Below, in pieces: positions 17,860-25,376 of a stretch of DNA of 64,000 nt. Position 1 is the stretch's first letter. Every line of letters starts with the position of its first letter. The stretch is from Candidatus Gaiellasilicea maunaloa (GTDB taxonomy: Bacteria > Actinomycetota > Thermoleophilia > Gaiellales > Gaiellaceae): positions 1 to 64,000 of the forward strand of contig JANDLU010000005.1 in the NCBI GenBank assembly GCA_024330215.1, given 5' to 3'. The translations under genes were made by a program, and so were the position numbers. Below the pieces are notes generated by a model, which saw only the letters and a program-made list of their open reading frames with translations, was not told the DNA's origin and did no database searches.

Positions 17860-18155
17860 CCCGACGGAAGAAGTACAGCGAGCTCCCGTTCGGAGCCACG
17901 ATCGAGCAGCTCATGGCCGACTCGGGTCTCACCTATCGGGGCCTCGCCGGGAAGACCCAACTCTCGGCCGGCTACCTCAATCACCTCGTTCACGGCAACC
18001 GCCCTGTCCCCTCGAAGGACGTCGTCGAGCGCCTCGCCGCGGCTCTCGAGGTCGATCCGGAGCACTTCCAGGAATATCGGCTCCGGGTGATCACCGACCG
18101 GCTGCGGGCGAGGCCGGAGCTGATCGACCGGCTCTACAAGCGCCTCTCCGCCTGA
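17856..18155 (+). CDS. XRE-family helix-turn-helix protein
   Basis: The 99-residue protein is mostly a Cro/C1-type HTH domain. The helices fall at about residues 13-60: IEQLMADSGLTYRGLAGKTQ, then LSAGYLNHLVHGNRPVPSKD and VVERLAAALEVDPEHFQEYR. Such small regulators bind operator DNA as dimers; the target here is unknown. It overlaps proS by four bases (ATGA), so it is translationally coupled to the synthetase, and it lies 29 bases before tRNA-Pro. A role in regulating this locus is possible but not shown. Confidence 0.85.
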   Translation: MTRRKKYSELPFGATIEQLMADSGLTYRGLAGKTQLSAGYLNHLVHGNRPVPSKDVVERLAAALEVDPEHFQEYRLRVITDRLRARPELIDRLYKRLSA

Positions 18156-18184
18156 GCGGGAGGTCGCGCTAGACTCTCGACCTA

Positions 18185-18259
18185 CGGGGCGTAGCGAAGC
18201 CTGGTTATCGCGCCTGGCTGGGGGCCAGGAGATCCCCAGTTCGAATCTGGGCGCCCCGA
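18185..18259 (+). tRNA. tRNA-Pro (anticodon GGG)
   Basis: The 75-base sequence folds as a full cloverleaf. The acceptor stem is CGGGGCG with CGCCCCG and discriminator A. The D stem is GCGA/TCGC with a GG-containing loop. The anticodon arm CCTGG-CTGGGGG-CCAGG gives anticodon GGG, and the T arm is CCCAG-TTCGAAT-CTGGG. The 3' CCA is not encoded, matching the need for the cca product at 992. It sits just downstream of proS. Confidence 0.96.
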
Positions 18260-18267
18260 TTGTTTGG

Positions 18268-18300
18268 CGCGCGGGCACGGGCAAAGCCCACACCCGCGCG
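18268..18300. terminator. Hairpin downstream of tRNA-Pro
   Basis: CGCGCGGG pairs with CCCGCGCG and an inner GGGC/GCCC stem closes on loop AAA. It is eight bases after the tRNA and may define the end of its transcript, but no T-run follows. Confidence 0.4.
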
Positions 18301-18302
18301 AA

Positions 18303-18336
18303 GACCCCTGAAAGGGTCGCTCGCTCCCGGGCTCGC
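18303..18336 (+). repeat. Dispersed 34-bp element (GACCCCTGAA family), copy 1
   Basis: It begins GACCCCTGAAAGGGTC, itself a small inverted repeat, and continues to CTCCCGGGCTCGC. A close copy in the opposite orientation lies at 27516-27548, differing only by a few single-base indels. Both copies are non-coding and follow a short gene. Confidence 0.65.
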
Positions 18337-18523
18337 TCTGTCAAGGAAGTTCTTGACCTGGAGGTCACTTGGCTCCAGGGTTTGCGTCTGCGAAAGGGCT
18401 CTTGAGCGCGAAAGGACTCTGAGGGGATCCGCTTGAACTCCCGGCTCGTGACGTGCTAAAGACTGCCGAAACCTCCAAAAAGGCGTGGAAACCAGCCGAT
18501 GGGAGCTGTAGAGTCGCGCGGCG

Positions 18524-19537
18524 GTGCGGATGTCGGTTGTCGTCCTCGTGGTTGCGGCCTGCCTGGGGGTAACGGCTGCCGCCTGGGCGCACGCTGACGG
18601 TGGCCTCGGGTCGGCTCAGAGCACCGTCGTCGAGACGGCGATCTTCTACTACCCCTGGTTCGGCACCGAGGCTCGCGACGGCGCCTACACCCACTGGCAG
18701 CAGGGCGGGCACGTGCCGCCCGCGCAGATTGCCTCCGGCTACTACCCCGCGCGCGGCCCCTACTCGTCGGCCGACTCGCTCGTCCTCGCCGCCCAGATGC
18801 GGGAGATCGCCGCCACGGGGGTCTCCACGGTAATCGTCTCCTGGTGGGGTCGTGGCTCACTCGAGGACCAGCGATTGCCGCAAGTGCTCACCGCGGCACA
18901 GCTTCACGGCCTCGCTGTGGCGGCGCACGTCGAGCCCTACGGCGGTCGCAGCGTCGAGAGTGTCGGCGACGACATCGGCTACCTGCGCACGCTCGGAATC
19001 GTCGACTTCTACGTCTGGGCGTCCGTCTGGCTCCCCGACGGGGACTGGGCACGCCTGAACGCGGCCGTGACCGGCGTCCGGGTCTTCGCGAACACGAATC
19101 TTGCGGGAAGGGCGGCTGCGGGAGGGTTCGACGGCCTCTACACCTACGACGTGCTGCTCTATCACGGGTCGATCTTCCCGCGGCTGTGCGACCAGGCGCG
19201 CCGGCTGCGGCTCCTCTGCGCGCCGTCGGTCGGCCCGGGCTATGACGCCCGCCGCGCGACTGGAGACACACGCCTGCGCCCCCGGCGCAACGGCGCCACT
19301 TACGACGCGATGTGGCGTGGCGCGATCCGAGCCGGCGCGGACCTCGTCACCGTGACGAGCTACAACGAGTGGCACGAGGGAACCCAGATCGAGCCGGCGC
19401 GGAGTGCTGAGCGCGGCTACGAGGGCTATGACGGTGCGTGGGGGCTCCGCGGAGCGGCGGCCGAAAGGTCCTACCTCGACCGCACCGCCCACTGGACCGC
19501 CCGCTTCGCCCGCTCCCGCTCGTCCAAGCGCGGCTAG
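18524..19537 (+). CDS. Secreted GH99-like glycosidase (endo-alpha-mannosidase family)
   Basis: The 337-residue protein starts with a signal peptide (about residues 1-24, ending AWAHA). It matches the GH99-like family of endomannosidase-type enzymes: ETAIFYYPWFGTEARDGAYT at the N-terminus, VSTVIVSWWGRGSLED, AAHVEPYGGRSVESV with the catalytic-region Glu, and VTVTSYNEWHEGTQIEPA near the C-terminus. GH99 enzymes cleave alpha-mannosidic linkages, but the substrate here is not known. A TAGAGT hexamer ends nine bases before GTG 18524. It converges with the HutF-like gene, sharing four bases at the stops. Confidence 0.8.
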   Translation: MRMSVVVLVVAACLGVTAAAWAHADGGLGSAQSTVVETAIFYYPWFGTEARDGAYTHWQQGGHVPPAQIASGYYPARGPYSSADSLVLAAQMREIAATGVSTVIVSWWGRGSLEDQRLPQVLTAAQLHGLAVAAHVEPYGGRSVESVGDDIGYLRTLGIVDFYVWASVWLPDGDWARLNAAVTGVRVFANTNLAGRAAAGGFDGLYTYDVLLYHGSIFPRLCDQARRLRLLCAPSVGPGYDARRATGDTRLRPRRNGATYDAMWRGAIRAGADLVTVTSYNEWHEGTQIEPARSAERGYEGYDGAWGLRGAAAERSYLDRTAHWTARFARSRSSKRG

Positions 19538-20547
19538 CGACGCCGTACGACGTCCGCGCTGCACCCCGAGACGAGCGCATCGAAGACATCGCTCGGATCG
19601 ACCCCTGCGAGCGAGCGATGACCGAGGTCGATCTCGATCTCGGGCCACGATTCGAGCCGTAGCGAGCGCGCGCCCTCGTCGGCGCCGAAGCAGAGCAGCC
19701 GCTCGGTGCCGAAGACGCCGCGGCGACCGGTCTGGCGCCGCGCGATTCCCTCGAGCTCGCGAAGCTCGTCGAGCGGGTCGATCCGGACGTTCGAGTCGGA
19801 GCCGATGCAGAGCGAGATTCCGCGGTGCTCGATCCGCGCGGCCGGGAGGAAGCCGTCCGCGAGGTCGGCCTCGGTGGTCGGACACGCGCAGATCGTCGAG
19901 CCCGACTCCGCGAGCAGGTCGAGCTCGGTGCCGTCGGCATGCGTTGCGTGGACGACCGTCGTCAGCGGCCCGAGGCAGCCGGTGCGCGCCAGGAGCTCGA
20001 TCGGCCGGCAGCCGTGCTCGGCCAGGCACTCCTCGATCTCGCGCGGCTGCTCGTCCGCGTGGACATGGAGAGGGAGCCCCTCGGCAGCCGCATAGGCGCC
20101 GAGCTCGCGCAACCAATCCTCCGGGCAGGCGCGGACGGAGTGGGGGGCGAGGCCGACCTTGATTCCGTCCTCGCGCAACGCCTCGAGCTGGCGCAGGTAG
20201 TCGGCGACTGAGTCCTGGCGCATCCGCGGCAGCCCACCGCGCGCGTACGCCGCGAGGAGGAGCACGATCTCGGTCTCGGCCTCCGCCGCCGCCTCGACCG
20301 CAGCACGCGCCTCCTCGAAGCCGAGGTAGTGGAACTCGCCGACCGCCGTGTAACCCGCGGCCCGCAGCTCGCGGTATGCCCTCGCGTAACTCTCCCGGAC
20401 GAGCTCCGGCGTCTGCCGCTCCGCCTCCTCGAGCATCAGCTCCCGCCACGCCCAGAAGTCGCCGCCGCCGGCGCGCCCGCGCAGCGCTCGCTGGAAGGTG
20501 TGCGAGTGCGCGTTGACGAAGCCCGGCAAGACGAGCGTCTCGGTCAC
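19534..20547 (-). CDS. HutF-like amidohydrolase (formimidoylglutamate deiminase type)
   Basis: This 337-residue amidohydrolase is most like HutF, which deiminates N-formimino-L-glutamate in histidine degradation. Metal and family motifs are LPGFVNAHSHTFQRALRG, GEFHYLG, HVHADEQPREIEECLAEHG, TVVHATHAD and ISLCIGSDSNVRIDPLDELR. It lacks most of the N-terminal beta-sandwich strands seen in full HutF (about 450 residues): GTG 20547 puts the start directly before the barrel. A longer frame exists, but it would run antisense through pgsA and shows no family similarity. The substrate may therefore differ. It starts divergently from pgsA with 19 bases between start codons. Confidence 0.78.
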   Translation of the reverse strand: MTETLVLPGFVNAHSHTFQRALRGRAGGGDFWAWRELMLEEAERQTPELVRESYARAYRELRAAGYTAVGEFHYLGFEEARAAVEAAAEAETEIVLLLAAYARGGLPRMRQDSVADYLRQLEALREDGIKVGLAPHSVRACPEDWLRELGAYAAAEGLPLHVHADEQPREIEECLAEHGCRPIELLARTGCLGPLTTVVHATHADGTELDLLAESGSTICACPTTEADLADGFLPAARIEHRGISLCIGSDSNVRIDPLDELRELEGIARRQTGRRGVFGTERLLCFGADEGARSLRLESWPEIEIDLGHRSLAGVDPSDVFDALVSGCSADVVRRR

Positions 20548-20553
20548 GGCCTC

Positions 20554-20560
20554 TATCCTG
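20554..20560. promoter_or_regulatory. Possible bidirectional -10 element for pgsA (+) and the HutF-like gene (-)
   Basis: On the plus strand TATCCT (20554-20559) is seven bases before GTG 20567. On the minus strand CAGGAT (20560-20555) is seven bases before GTG 20547. One seven-base core could thus serve two leaderless divergent transcripts. The minus-strand hexamer is a weaker match. Confidence 0.45.
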
Positions 20561-20566
20561 TCAGGC

Positions 20567-21118
20567 GTGGCCACGCGCGCCGTCTCCGCACCACTCGCGC
20601 AGCTCCCGAACGCGCTCACGCTGCTGCGACTGGCGCTGATTCCCTTCTTCGTCGCCGCGTACGTGGCCGCCGGGGACGGCTCGAGCTGGGCAGCGGGCTG
20701 GATCTTCCTCGTCGCGGGAGTCACGGATCAGGTGGACGGCTTCCTGGCGCGCCGCTGGCGGGTCGAGTCCCGCTTCGGGAAGCTCGCCGACCCGCTCGCC
20801 GACCGGCTGATGATCGACGCCGCCGTGATCCTGCTCTGGCTCGAAGGGAAGCTGCCGTGGCCGGGCGCGCTCGTGATCGTCCTGCGCGATGCGATCCTCG
20901 TCGGCGGCTACCGGCTCCTCATGCCCAAGGGCGTCGAGCTCTCGGTCAGCCTGCTCGGCAAGATCGCAACCTGGCTTCTCTACCTCTCCGTCGGGATCCT
21001 GACAGTCGTCGGTGACGAGACGGAGTGGCCGCTCTGGCTCTTCTGGGTCGCGCTCGCGTTGGCTCTCCTCGCGGCCGCCCAGTACGTCGTGACGGCCCGC
21101 GGGGAGGTGTCCACGTGA
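20567..21118 (+). CDS. pgsA: CDP-alcohol phosphatidyltransferase (PgsA type)
   Basis: This family transfers a phosphatidyl group from CDP-diacylglycerol to an alcohol, such as glycerol-3-phosphate. The signature D-x2-DG-x2-AR-x8-G-x3-D-x3-D is present as [20 protein letters not shown] followed by ADPLADRL. The 183-residue protein has about five to six membrane helices. PgsA is the best guess because of [16 protein letters not shown] at the N-terminus, but other acceptor alcohols are possible. The stop overlaps the next gene (GTGA). In many actinobacteria pgsA lies beside cinA-recA; here it does not. Confidence 0.85.
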   Translation: MATRAVSAPLAQLPNALTLLRLALIPFFVAAYVAAGDGSSWAAGWIFLVAGVTDQVDGFLARRWRVESRFGKLADPLADRLMIDAAVILLWLEGKLPWPGALVIVLRDAILVGGYRLLMPKGVELSVSLLGKIATWLLYLSVGILTVVGDETEWPLWLFWVALALALLAAAQYVVTARGEVST

Positions 21119-23640
21119 GAGCCGTCGTGATGGCCGGCGGCGAGGGAACCCGGCTGCGCCCGCTGACCTCGAACCAGCCGAAGCCGATGGTCCCGATCGT
21201 CGGCAAGCCGTGCGTCGAGCATGTCCTCGATCTGCTCAAGCGGCACGGATTCGAGGACGTCGTCGTCACGCTCGCATTCCTGCCGCAGGCGATTCGCAGC
21301 TACTTCGGAACGGGAGACACGCTCGGCCTGAACATCGAGTACTCCGTCGAGGAGCTGCCGCTCGGCACCGCGGGCTCCGTCCGACTCGCCAGCTCGAAGC
21401 TCGACGAGACCTTCCTCGTGATCTCGGGCGATGCGCTCTGCGACGTCGATCTCGGCGCGCTCGTCGCCTTCCACAAGGAGAAGGGCGCCGCCGTCACGAT
21501 CGGACTCAAGTCGGTCGAAAACCCGCTCGAGTTCGGGATCGTCGTCATGGACGAGGACGGGAAGGTCGAGCGCTTCCTCGAGAAACCGTCCTGGGGACAG
21601 GTCTTCTCGGACACGATCAACACCGGGATCTACGTGCTCGAGCCGGAGGTCTTGACCCACATCCCGACCGACGGACCCTACGACTTCTCGAAGGAGCTCT
21701 TCCCGCTCCTCCTCGAGATGGGGCGCCCGCTGTACGGGGTCGTGCTCGACGGCTACTGGCAGGACATCGGCAACCTCGATCAGTACCGGCAGGCGAACTT
21801 CGACGCGCTCGACGAGAAGGTGCGGCTGAACGTCGGCGGGATCCGTCTGCGCGGCAACGTCTGGCTCGGCGAAGGCGCCGAGATCGACGACGTCGAGGAG
21901 CTCGAGGGACCGGCCTTCATCGGCAATTACTCCCGCATCGCTCGGGACGCCTCGGTCGGGCCCTACACGGTGCTCTCGAACGGCGTCACGTTGCGCGAGC
22001 GCGCCCGCACCGTCCGAACCGTGATCGACTCGGCGACGCACGTCGGCCGGAGCACTCTGATCGAAGGCGCGATCGTCGGCCGCTCGTGCGACATCCGCGA
22101 TCACGTGCACATCCACGAGGGCGTCGCGATCGGCGACGAGGTCACGATCGGCTCGGAGGCGAGCGTGATGCCGCACGTCCGGATCTATCCCTACAAGGAG
22201 GTCGAGACCGGGTCGCAGCTCCATGAGAACCTGATCTGGGAGTCGCGCGCCTCGACACGGCTCTTCGGCAAGGACGGCGTCAGCGGGCTCGTCAACGTCG
22301 ACCTGACCCCGGAGACGGCGGTGCGGCTGGCGGCAGCGCTCGGCACGGCGCTGAAGCGCGGCGGCCGTGTCGTCGCGAGTCGCGACTCCGGGCCTGCCTG
22401 TCGGATGATCAAGCGCTGCCTGATCTCAGGGCTGAACGCAACCGGGGTGGACGTCGCCGACCTTCGCGTCTCACCTCCCGCCGTGAGCCGGCACGTCCTG
22501 AAGACGCAGGCGTTCGCCGCGGCGATTCACGTCGGACAGAGCCATCTCGACCCCGAAGCGGTCTTCATTCGCATCTACGAGCCGCCCGGGATCCTGCTCA
22601 CCCAGTCGCTCCAGAAGGAGATCGAGAAGAACTTCACGCGTCAGGAGTTGCGACGCGTCGCCGCCGATGGCGTCGGCTCGGTCTCCTATCCGGCCAGGGT
22701 TCGCGAAAGCTACGCCCAGGATCTCCTCGACGGCCTCGACGCGGACGCGGTACGCGAGCGGGGCTTCCGGATCGTGATCGACTACGGCTACTCGGCCGCC
22801 TCCTTCGTCGTTCCGCTCGTGGTCGGACCGCTGGGGGTCGAGGCGATCTCGGCGCACGGCTTCTCCGCCGAGGGAGGGCCAAGACCGCAGACGCTCGTGG
22901 AGGCGATCGGAAACACGAAACCGCTCGTGACGGCGATCGGCGCCGACTTCGGCGTCGTCTTCGACCGCGGCGCCGAGCGGCTCTACCTGCTCGACGAGCT
23001 GGGCCGGGAGGTGGCGGTCGAGCAAACGCTCCTCCTCTTCCTGAAGCTCCTCGGCGCCAGCGGGGCGTCGGGCAAGGTCGCGTTCCCGATCACGGTGACG
23101 AGCCAGGTGGACGCGCTGGCCGACGGCGCGCTCGAGGTCGTCAGGACGCCGCACTCGCTCGCCGACCTGACCCACGCGGCAACCGCCGATGGGATGGTGT
23201 TCGCAGGCGCGGTCGGCGGCGGCTACGTCTTCCCCGAGTTCCTGCCCGCCTACGACGCCGTCGCGAGCCTCGCGAAGCTGCTCGAGCTGCTCGCGCCGGT
23301 GCGGCAGCCGCTCTCCGAGCTCGTCGCCGAGCTGCCCGAATCGACGCTGATTCACCGTCAGCTCGCCTGTCCCTGGGCGAAGAAGGGGCTCGTGATGCGG
23401 CTGCTGAACGAGCAGCTCGCGGGACGCGACGTCGACCTGACGGACGGGATCAAGCTGCTCGACGCCCGCGGCTGGTCGCAGGTACTACCGGATCCCGACG
23501 AGCCGTTCCTGCATCTCTACGCAGAGGGCGACTCCGCCGAGGCGTCGGCCGAGCTCGAGCAGGAGGTTCGCGACCTCGTCGAGGCGATCATGCAGGGAGA
23601 CGGCGCCGCACCGCGAACTCCGGTGGAAGCCTCAAGCTGA
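21115..23640 (+). CDS. Sugar-phosphate nucleotidyltransferase / phosphomannomutase-like fusion protein
   Basis: The 841-residue protein has three parts. Residues 1-235 are a nucleotidyltransferase with [20 protein letters not shown] and [14 protein letters not shown]. About 250-365 is a left-handed beta-helix of hexapeptide repeats. About 380-830 resembles alpha-D-phosphohexomutases. It is annotated in related bacteria as mannose-1-phosphate guanylyltransferase with a phosphomannomutase domain. The mutase active-site loop TASHNP is replaced by VGQSHLDP and the DGDADR metal loop by FDRGAERL, so mutase activity is doubtful; the C-terminal part may be regulatory. It could supply GDP-mannose for surface glycans. 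It is coupled to pgsA. Confidence 0.85.
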   Translation: MRAVVMAGGEGTRLRPLTSNQPKPMVPIVGKPCVEHVLDLLKRHGFEDVVVTLAFLPQAIRSYFGTGDTLGLNIEYSVEELPLGTAGSVRLASSKLDETFLVISGDALCDVDLGALVAFHKEKGAAVTIGLKSVENPLEFGIVVMDEDGKVERFLEKPSWGQVFSDTINTGIYVLEPEVLTHIPTDGPYDFSKELFPLLLEMGRPLYGVVLDGYWQDIGNLDQYRQANFDALDEKVRLNVGGIRLRGNVWLGEGAEIDDVEELEGPAFIGNYSRIARDASVGPYTVLSNGVTLRERARTVRTVIDSATHVGRSTLIEGAIVGRSCDIRDHVHIHEGVAIGDEVTIGSEASVMPHVRIYPYKEVETGSQLHENLIWESRASTRLFGKDGVSGLVNVDLTPETAVRLAAALGTALKRGGRVVASRDSGPACRMIKRCLISGLNATGVDVADLRVSPPAVSRHVLKTQAFAAAIHVGQSHLDPEAVFIRIYEPPGILLTQSLQKEIEKNFTRQELRRVAADGVGSVSYPARVRESYAQDLLDGLDADAVRERGFRIVIDYGYSAASFVVPLVVGPLGVEAISAHGFSAEGGPRPQTLVEAIGNTKPLVTAIGADFGVVFDRGAERLYLLDELGREVAVEQTLLLFLKLLGASGASGKVAFPITVTSQVDALADGALEVVRTPHSLADLTHAATADGMVFAGAVGGGYVFPEFLPAYDAVASLAKLLELLAPVRQPLSELVAELPESTLIHRQLACPWAKKGLVMRLLNEQLAGRDVDLTDGIKLLDARGWSQVLPDPDEPFLHLYAEGDSAEASAELEQEVRDLVEAIMQGDGAAPRTPVEASS

Positions 23641-23695
23641 GGTTGACCCTCGGGCTCGCTGGTGCTTTACTGAGACCCCGACGCGAAAGGCCACA

Positions 23696-23968
23696 GTGAA
23701 CGATCGGCGAGAACAAGAGAACGACGTAGAGCCGCTGCCCGATCTCGGAGCGCTCTCCGACGACGAGTTGAAGGCCCTCATCGACCGGCTCTCGGACGAG
23801 GAGGATCAGGTCTCCTACCGGCGGCGGCTCTTGCAGGGCAGGATCGACATCCTGCGTGCAGAACGGACGGCGCGGCTCAAGGGAACGGGAGGCGGCAGCG
23901 ACGTCGACGTCGATCGGCTGACCGACATCCTCGCCTCGCGGGCGACACCCCAGGCGAAGGAGGAATGA
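23696..23968 (+). CDS. RsiG-like c-di-GMP-responsive anti-sigma factor candidate
   Basis: This 90-residue helical protein contains E36-S40-R43-Q47-D51, an exact match to E(X)3S(X)2R(X)3Q(X)3D. That motif is how RsiG binds cyclic di-GMP and then the sporulation sigma factor WhiG. Streptomyces RsiG has two copies in one chain; Rubrobacter RsiG has one and works as a homodimer. The single copy here fits the Rubrobacter form. A predicted antiparallel coiled-coil hairpin (residues 18-60) contains the motif. GTG 23696 has GCGAAAGG upstream. The next genes encode an FHA protein and an FtsR-like regulator. No WhiG-type sigma is recognisable nearby, so the partner is unknown. Confidence 0.75.
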   Translation: MNDRREQENDVEPLPDLGALSDDELKALIDRLSDEEDQVSYRRRLLQGRIDILRAERTARLKGTGGGSDVDVDRLTDILASRATPQAKEE

Positions 23969-24030
23969 GCGTGAGGACTCCGCCGTCAACCTCCGACGCC
24001 CGCGCGTTCCGCGGCAAGGGGCGCGCGTGA
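23965..24030 (+). CDS. Candidate 21-residue micro-ORF bridging rsiG-like and FHA genes
   Basis: ATG 23965 overlaps the stop of the RsiG-like gene (ATGA). The frame, starting MSVRTPPSTSDARAF, ends in a TGA that overlaps the GTG start of the FHA gene. AGGAGG at 23958-23963 is too close for this ATG but is well spaced for an in-frame GTG at 23971. It may simply carry ribosomes from one gene to the next. No homology is claimed. Confidence 0.3.
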   Translation: MSVRTPPSTSDARAFRGKGRA

Positions 24031-24533
24031 GTCACGTCTACTGCCCGGAGTGTGGGTATCAGAACCCGGAGACCGCCAATTTCTGCGCGAAGTGCGGCAC
24101 CCATCTGAAGCAGGAGGACACCGGCGAGCAAACGATGACGTTCACTCCCGAGGACGTGGCGGAGGATCCGGGAACGGCACCGAGTCCCGGCGGCAAGGGG
24201 GGTCCAGGCGGCAAGGGGGATCCCGGCGTCAAGGGGCCTGCGCTCGTCGTGCGCTCCGGCGGCGGCCGCGCGGGCGAGACGTTCTTCCCCTCGGGTGAGC
24301 GGACGCTGATCGGCCGATCCCCGGACTGCGATGTCTTCCTCGACGATGTCACCGTCTCCCGCAAGCACGCCGAGCTCGTCCGGGACGGCGAGCGCTTCAC
24401 GATCAGGGATCTCGGCAGCCTGAACGGCACCTTCGTCAACCGGAGCCGGATCGAGGCGGAGGAGACCGAGATCGAGGACGACGACGAGGTCCAGATCGGG
24501 AAGTACCGGCTGACGTTTCTACGGGGTCGATGA
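24027..24533 (+). CDS. Zinc-ribbon and FHA domain protein (GarA/OdhI-like)
   Basis: The 168-residue protein starts with a zinc ribbon (Cys 6, 9, 20 and 23; CPECGYQNPETANFCAKCG). A Thr/Glu-rich segment with TMTFTPED follows, then a Gly-X-Y linker (GGKGGPGGKGDPGVKGP), then an FHA domain (about residues 85-168) with LIGRSPDCDVFLDD, VSRKHAELV and LGSLNGTFVN. FHA domains bind phosphothreonine. GarA/OdhI proteins are switched by phosphorylation of an N-terminal ETTS motif; that motif is not evident, but the threonine-rich segment could play the part. An ftsR-like merR gene follows, as after garA in other actinobacteria. Confidence 0.85.
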   Translation: MSHVYCPECGYQNPETANFCAKCGTHLKQEDTGEQTMTFTPEDVAEDPGTAPSPGGKGGPGGKGDPGVKGPALVVRSGGGRAGETFFPSGERTLIGRSPDCDVFLDDVTVSRKHAELVRDGERFTIRDLGSLNGTFVNRSRIEAEETEIEDDDEVQIGKYRLTFLRGR

Positions 24534-24558
24534 GCGTCGCTCGCCTTCAGCTCGCTCC

Positions 24559-24585
24559 CGTGGGGGAAACCATGTTTCCCCCACG
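24559..24585. repeat. GTGGGGGAA palindrome 1, between FHA and merR genes
   Basis: CGTGGGGGAAAC and GTTTCCCCCACG are perfect 12-base arms around CAT. It shares the core GTGGGGGAA/TTCCCCCAC with the palindrome at 24604. Confidence 0.75.
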
Positions 24586-24603
24586 AGCCCCCTTCTTCTG
24601 CTC

Positions 24604-24631
24604 TGTGGGGGAACTTCCAAGTTCCCCCACA
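24604..24631. repeat. GTGGGGGAA palindrome 2
   Basis: TGTGGGGGAACTT and AAGTTCCCCCACA are perfect 13-base arms separated by two bases. It could be a terminator of the FHA operon or part of an operator array for the merR gene. Confidence 0.75.
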
Positions 24632-24643
24632 CCCCCTAGAGCT

Positions 24644-24663
24644 CATGGGGCGGGCGCCCCATG
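24644..24663. promoter_or_regulatory. Palindrome spanning the start codon of the FtsR-like gene
   Basis: CATGGGGCG and CGCCCCATG are perfect 9-base arms around GG; the right arm ends with the ATG of the downstream gene. In RNA it would hide the start codon; in DNA it could be an autoregulatory operator. No Shine-Dalgarno is visible in front. Confidence 0.5.
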
Positions 24664-25356
24664 ACCACGGTGACCAGCTCTAGGTCGGAGCAGCGCCTCC
24701 ATACGATCGGGGCGGTCTGCACGCGCCTGCAGCCGGAGTTCGCGGACATCTCGATCTCGAAGATCCGGTACCTCGAGGATCAGGGACTGCTGACCCCGAA
24801 GCGCACGCGCGGCGGTTACCGGCTCTTCAGCGAGGACGACGTCGAGCGGCTCGAGACGATCCTGCGCCTCCAGCGCGACGAGTTCCTGCCGCTGCGCGTG
24901 ATCCGGCAGGAGCTCTCGAGCGGCGGCGCCGCGGCGGAGCGCAAGCGTCGGCCTCCGACCGGGCTCGGCGACCGCGAGCCGGAGCTCGATCTCGCCGAGC
25001 TCTGCGAGCGCGCTGGAATCGACCGCGAGCTCGCGCAGGCGCTCGAGGAGTTCGGTCTACTCGCTCCGCGGGTCGAGGCCGGCGAGCGTCTCTACCGCGA
25101 GAGCGACGCCGAGATCGCGGCGGCCTGCGGCCTGCTCGCACGCTACGGGATCGACGCGCGGCACCTCCGCACCTTCCGCAACTCTGCCGGGCGCGAGGCA
25201 GGTCTCCTCGAGCAGCTCGTCGCACCGGCGCTGCGGGCTCGGAACCCGGAGCGGAGAAAGTCCGGCCTGAACGACCTCCAGGCTCTCGCCGAGGCCTCGC
25301 AGGAGCTCTCGCGGCTGCTCTTCTGGCGCGAGCTGCGCGCACTGGCCGAACGGTAG
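24661..25356 (+). CDS. MerR-family transcriptional regulator, FtsR-like
   Basis: The 231-residue protein has an N-terminal MerR winged-helix domain (about residues 12-85: HTIGAVCTRLQPEFADISIS, KIRYLEDQGLLTPKRTRGGY, RLFSEDDVERLETILRLQRD). It closely resembles mycobacterial Rv1828 and corynebacterial FtsR, an activator of ftsZ. The C-terminal part, about residues 95-231, is helical and has no cysteine or metal pattern, as in that group. The garA-ftsR neighbourhood is conserved, which supports the assignment. ATG 24661 lies within a perfect palindrome. Confidence 0.82.
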   Translation: MTTVTSSRSEQRLHTIGAVCTRLQPEFADISISKIRYLEDQGLLTPKRTRGGYRLFSEDDVERLETILRLQRDEFLPLRVIRQELSSGGAAAERKRRPPTGLGDREPELDLAELCERAGIDRELAQALEEFGLLAPRVEAGERLYRESDAEIAAACGLLARYGIDARHLRTFRNSAGREAGLLEQLVAPALRARNPERRKSGLNDLQALAEASQELSRLLFWRELRALAER

Positions 25357-25376
25357 AGAACTAGAGTCTTGCGGCC

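Noticed and set aside
18260-18523. Second tRNA or small RNA after tRNA-Pro
   Set aside because: Hairpins are present but no cloverleaf or known RNA motif can be drawn; part of it is the dispersed 34-bp element.
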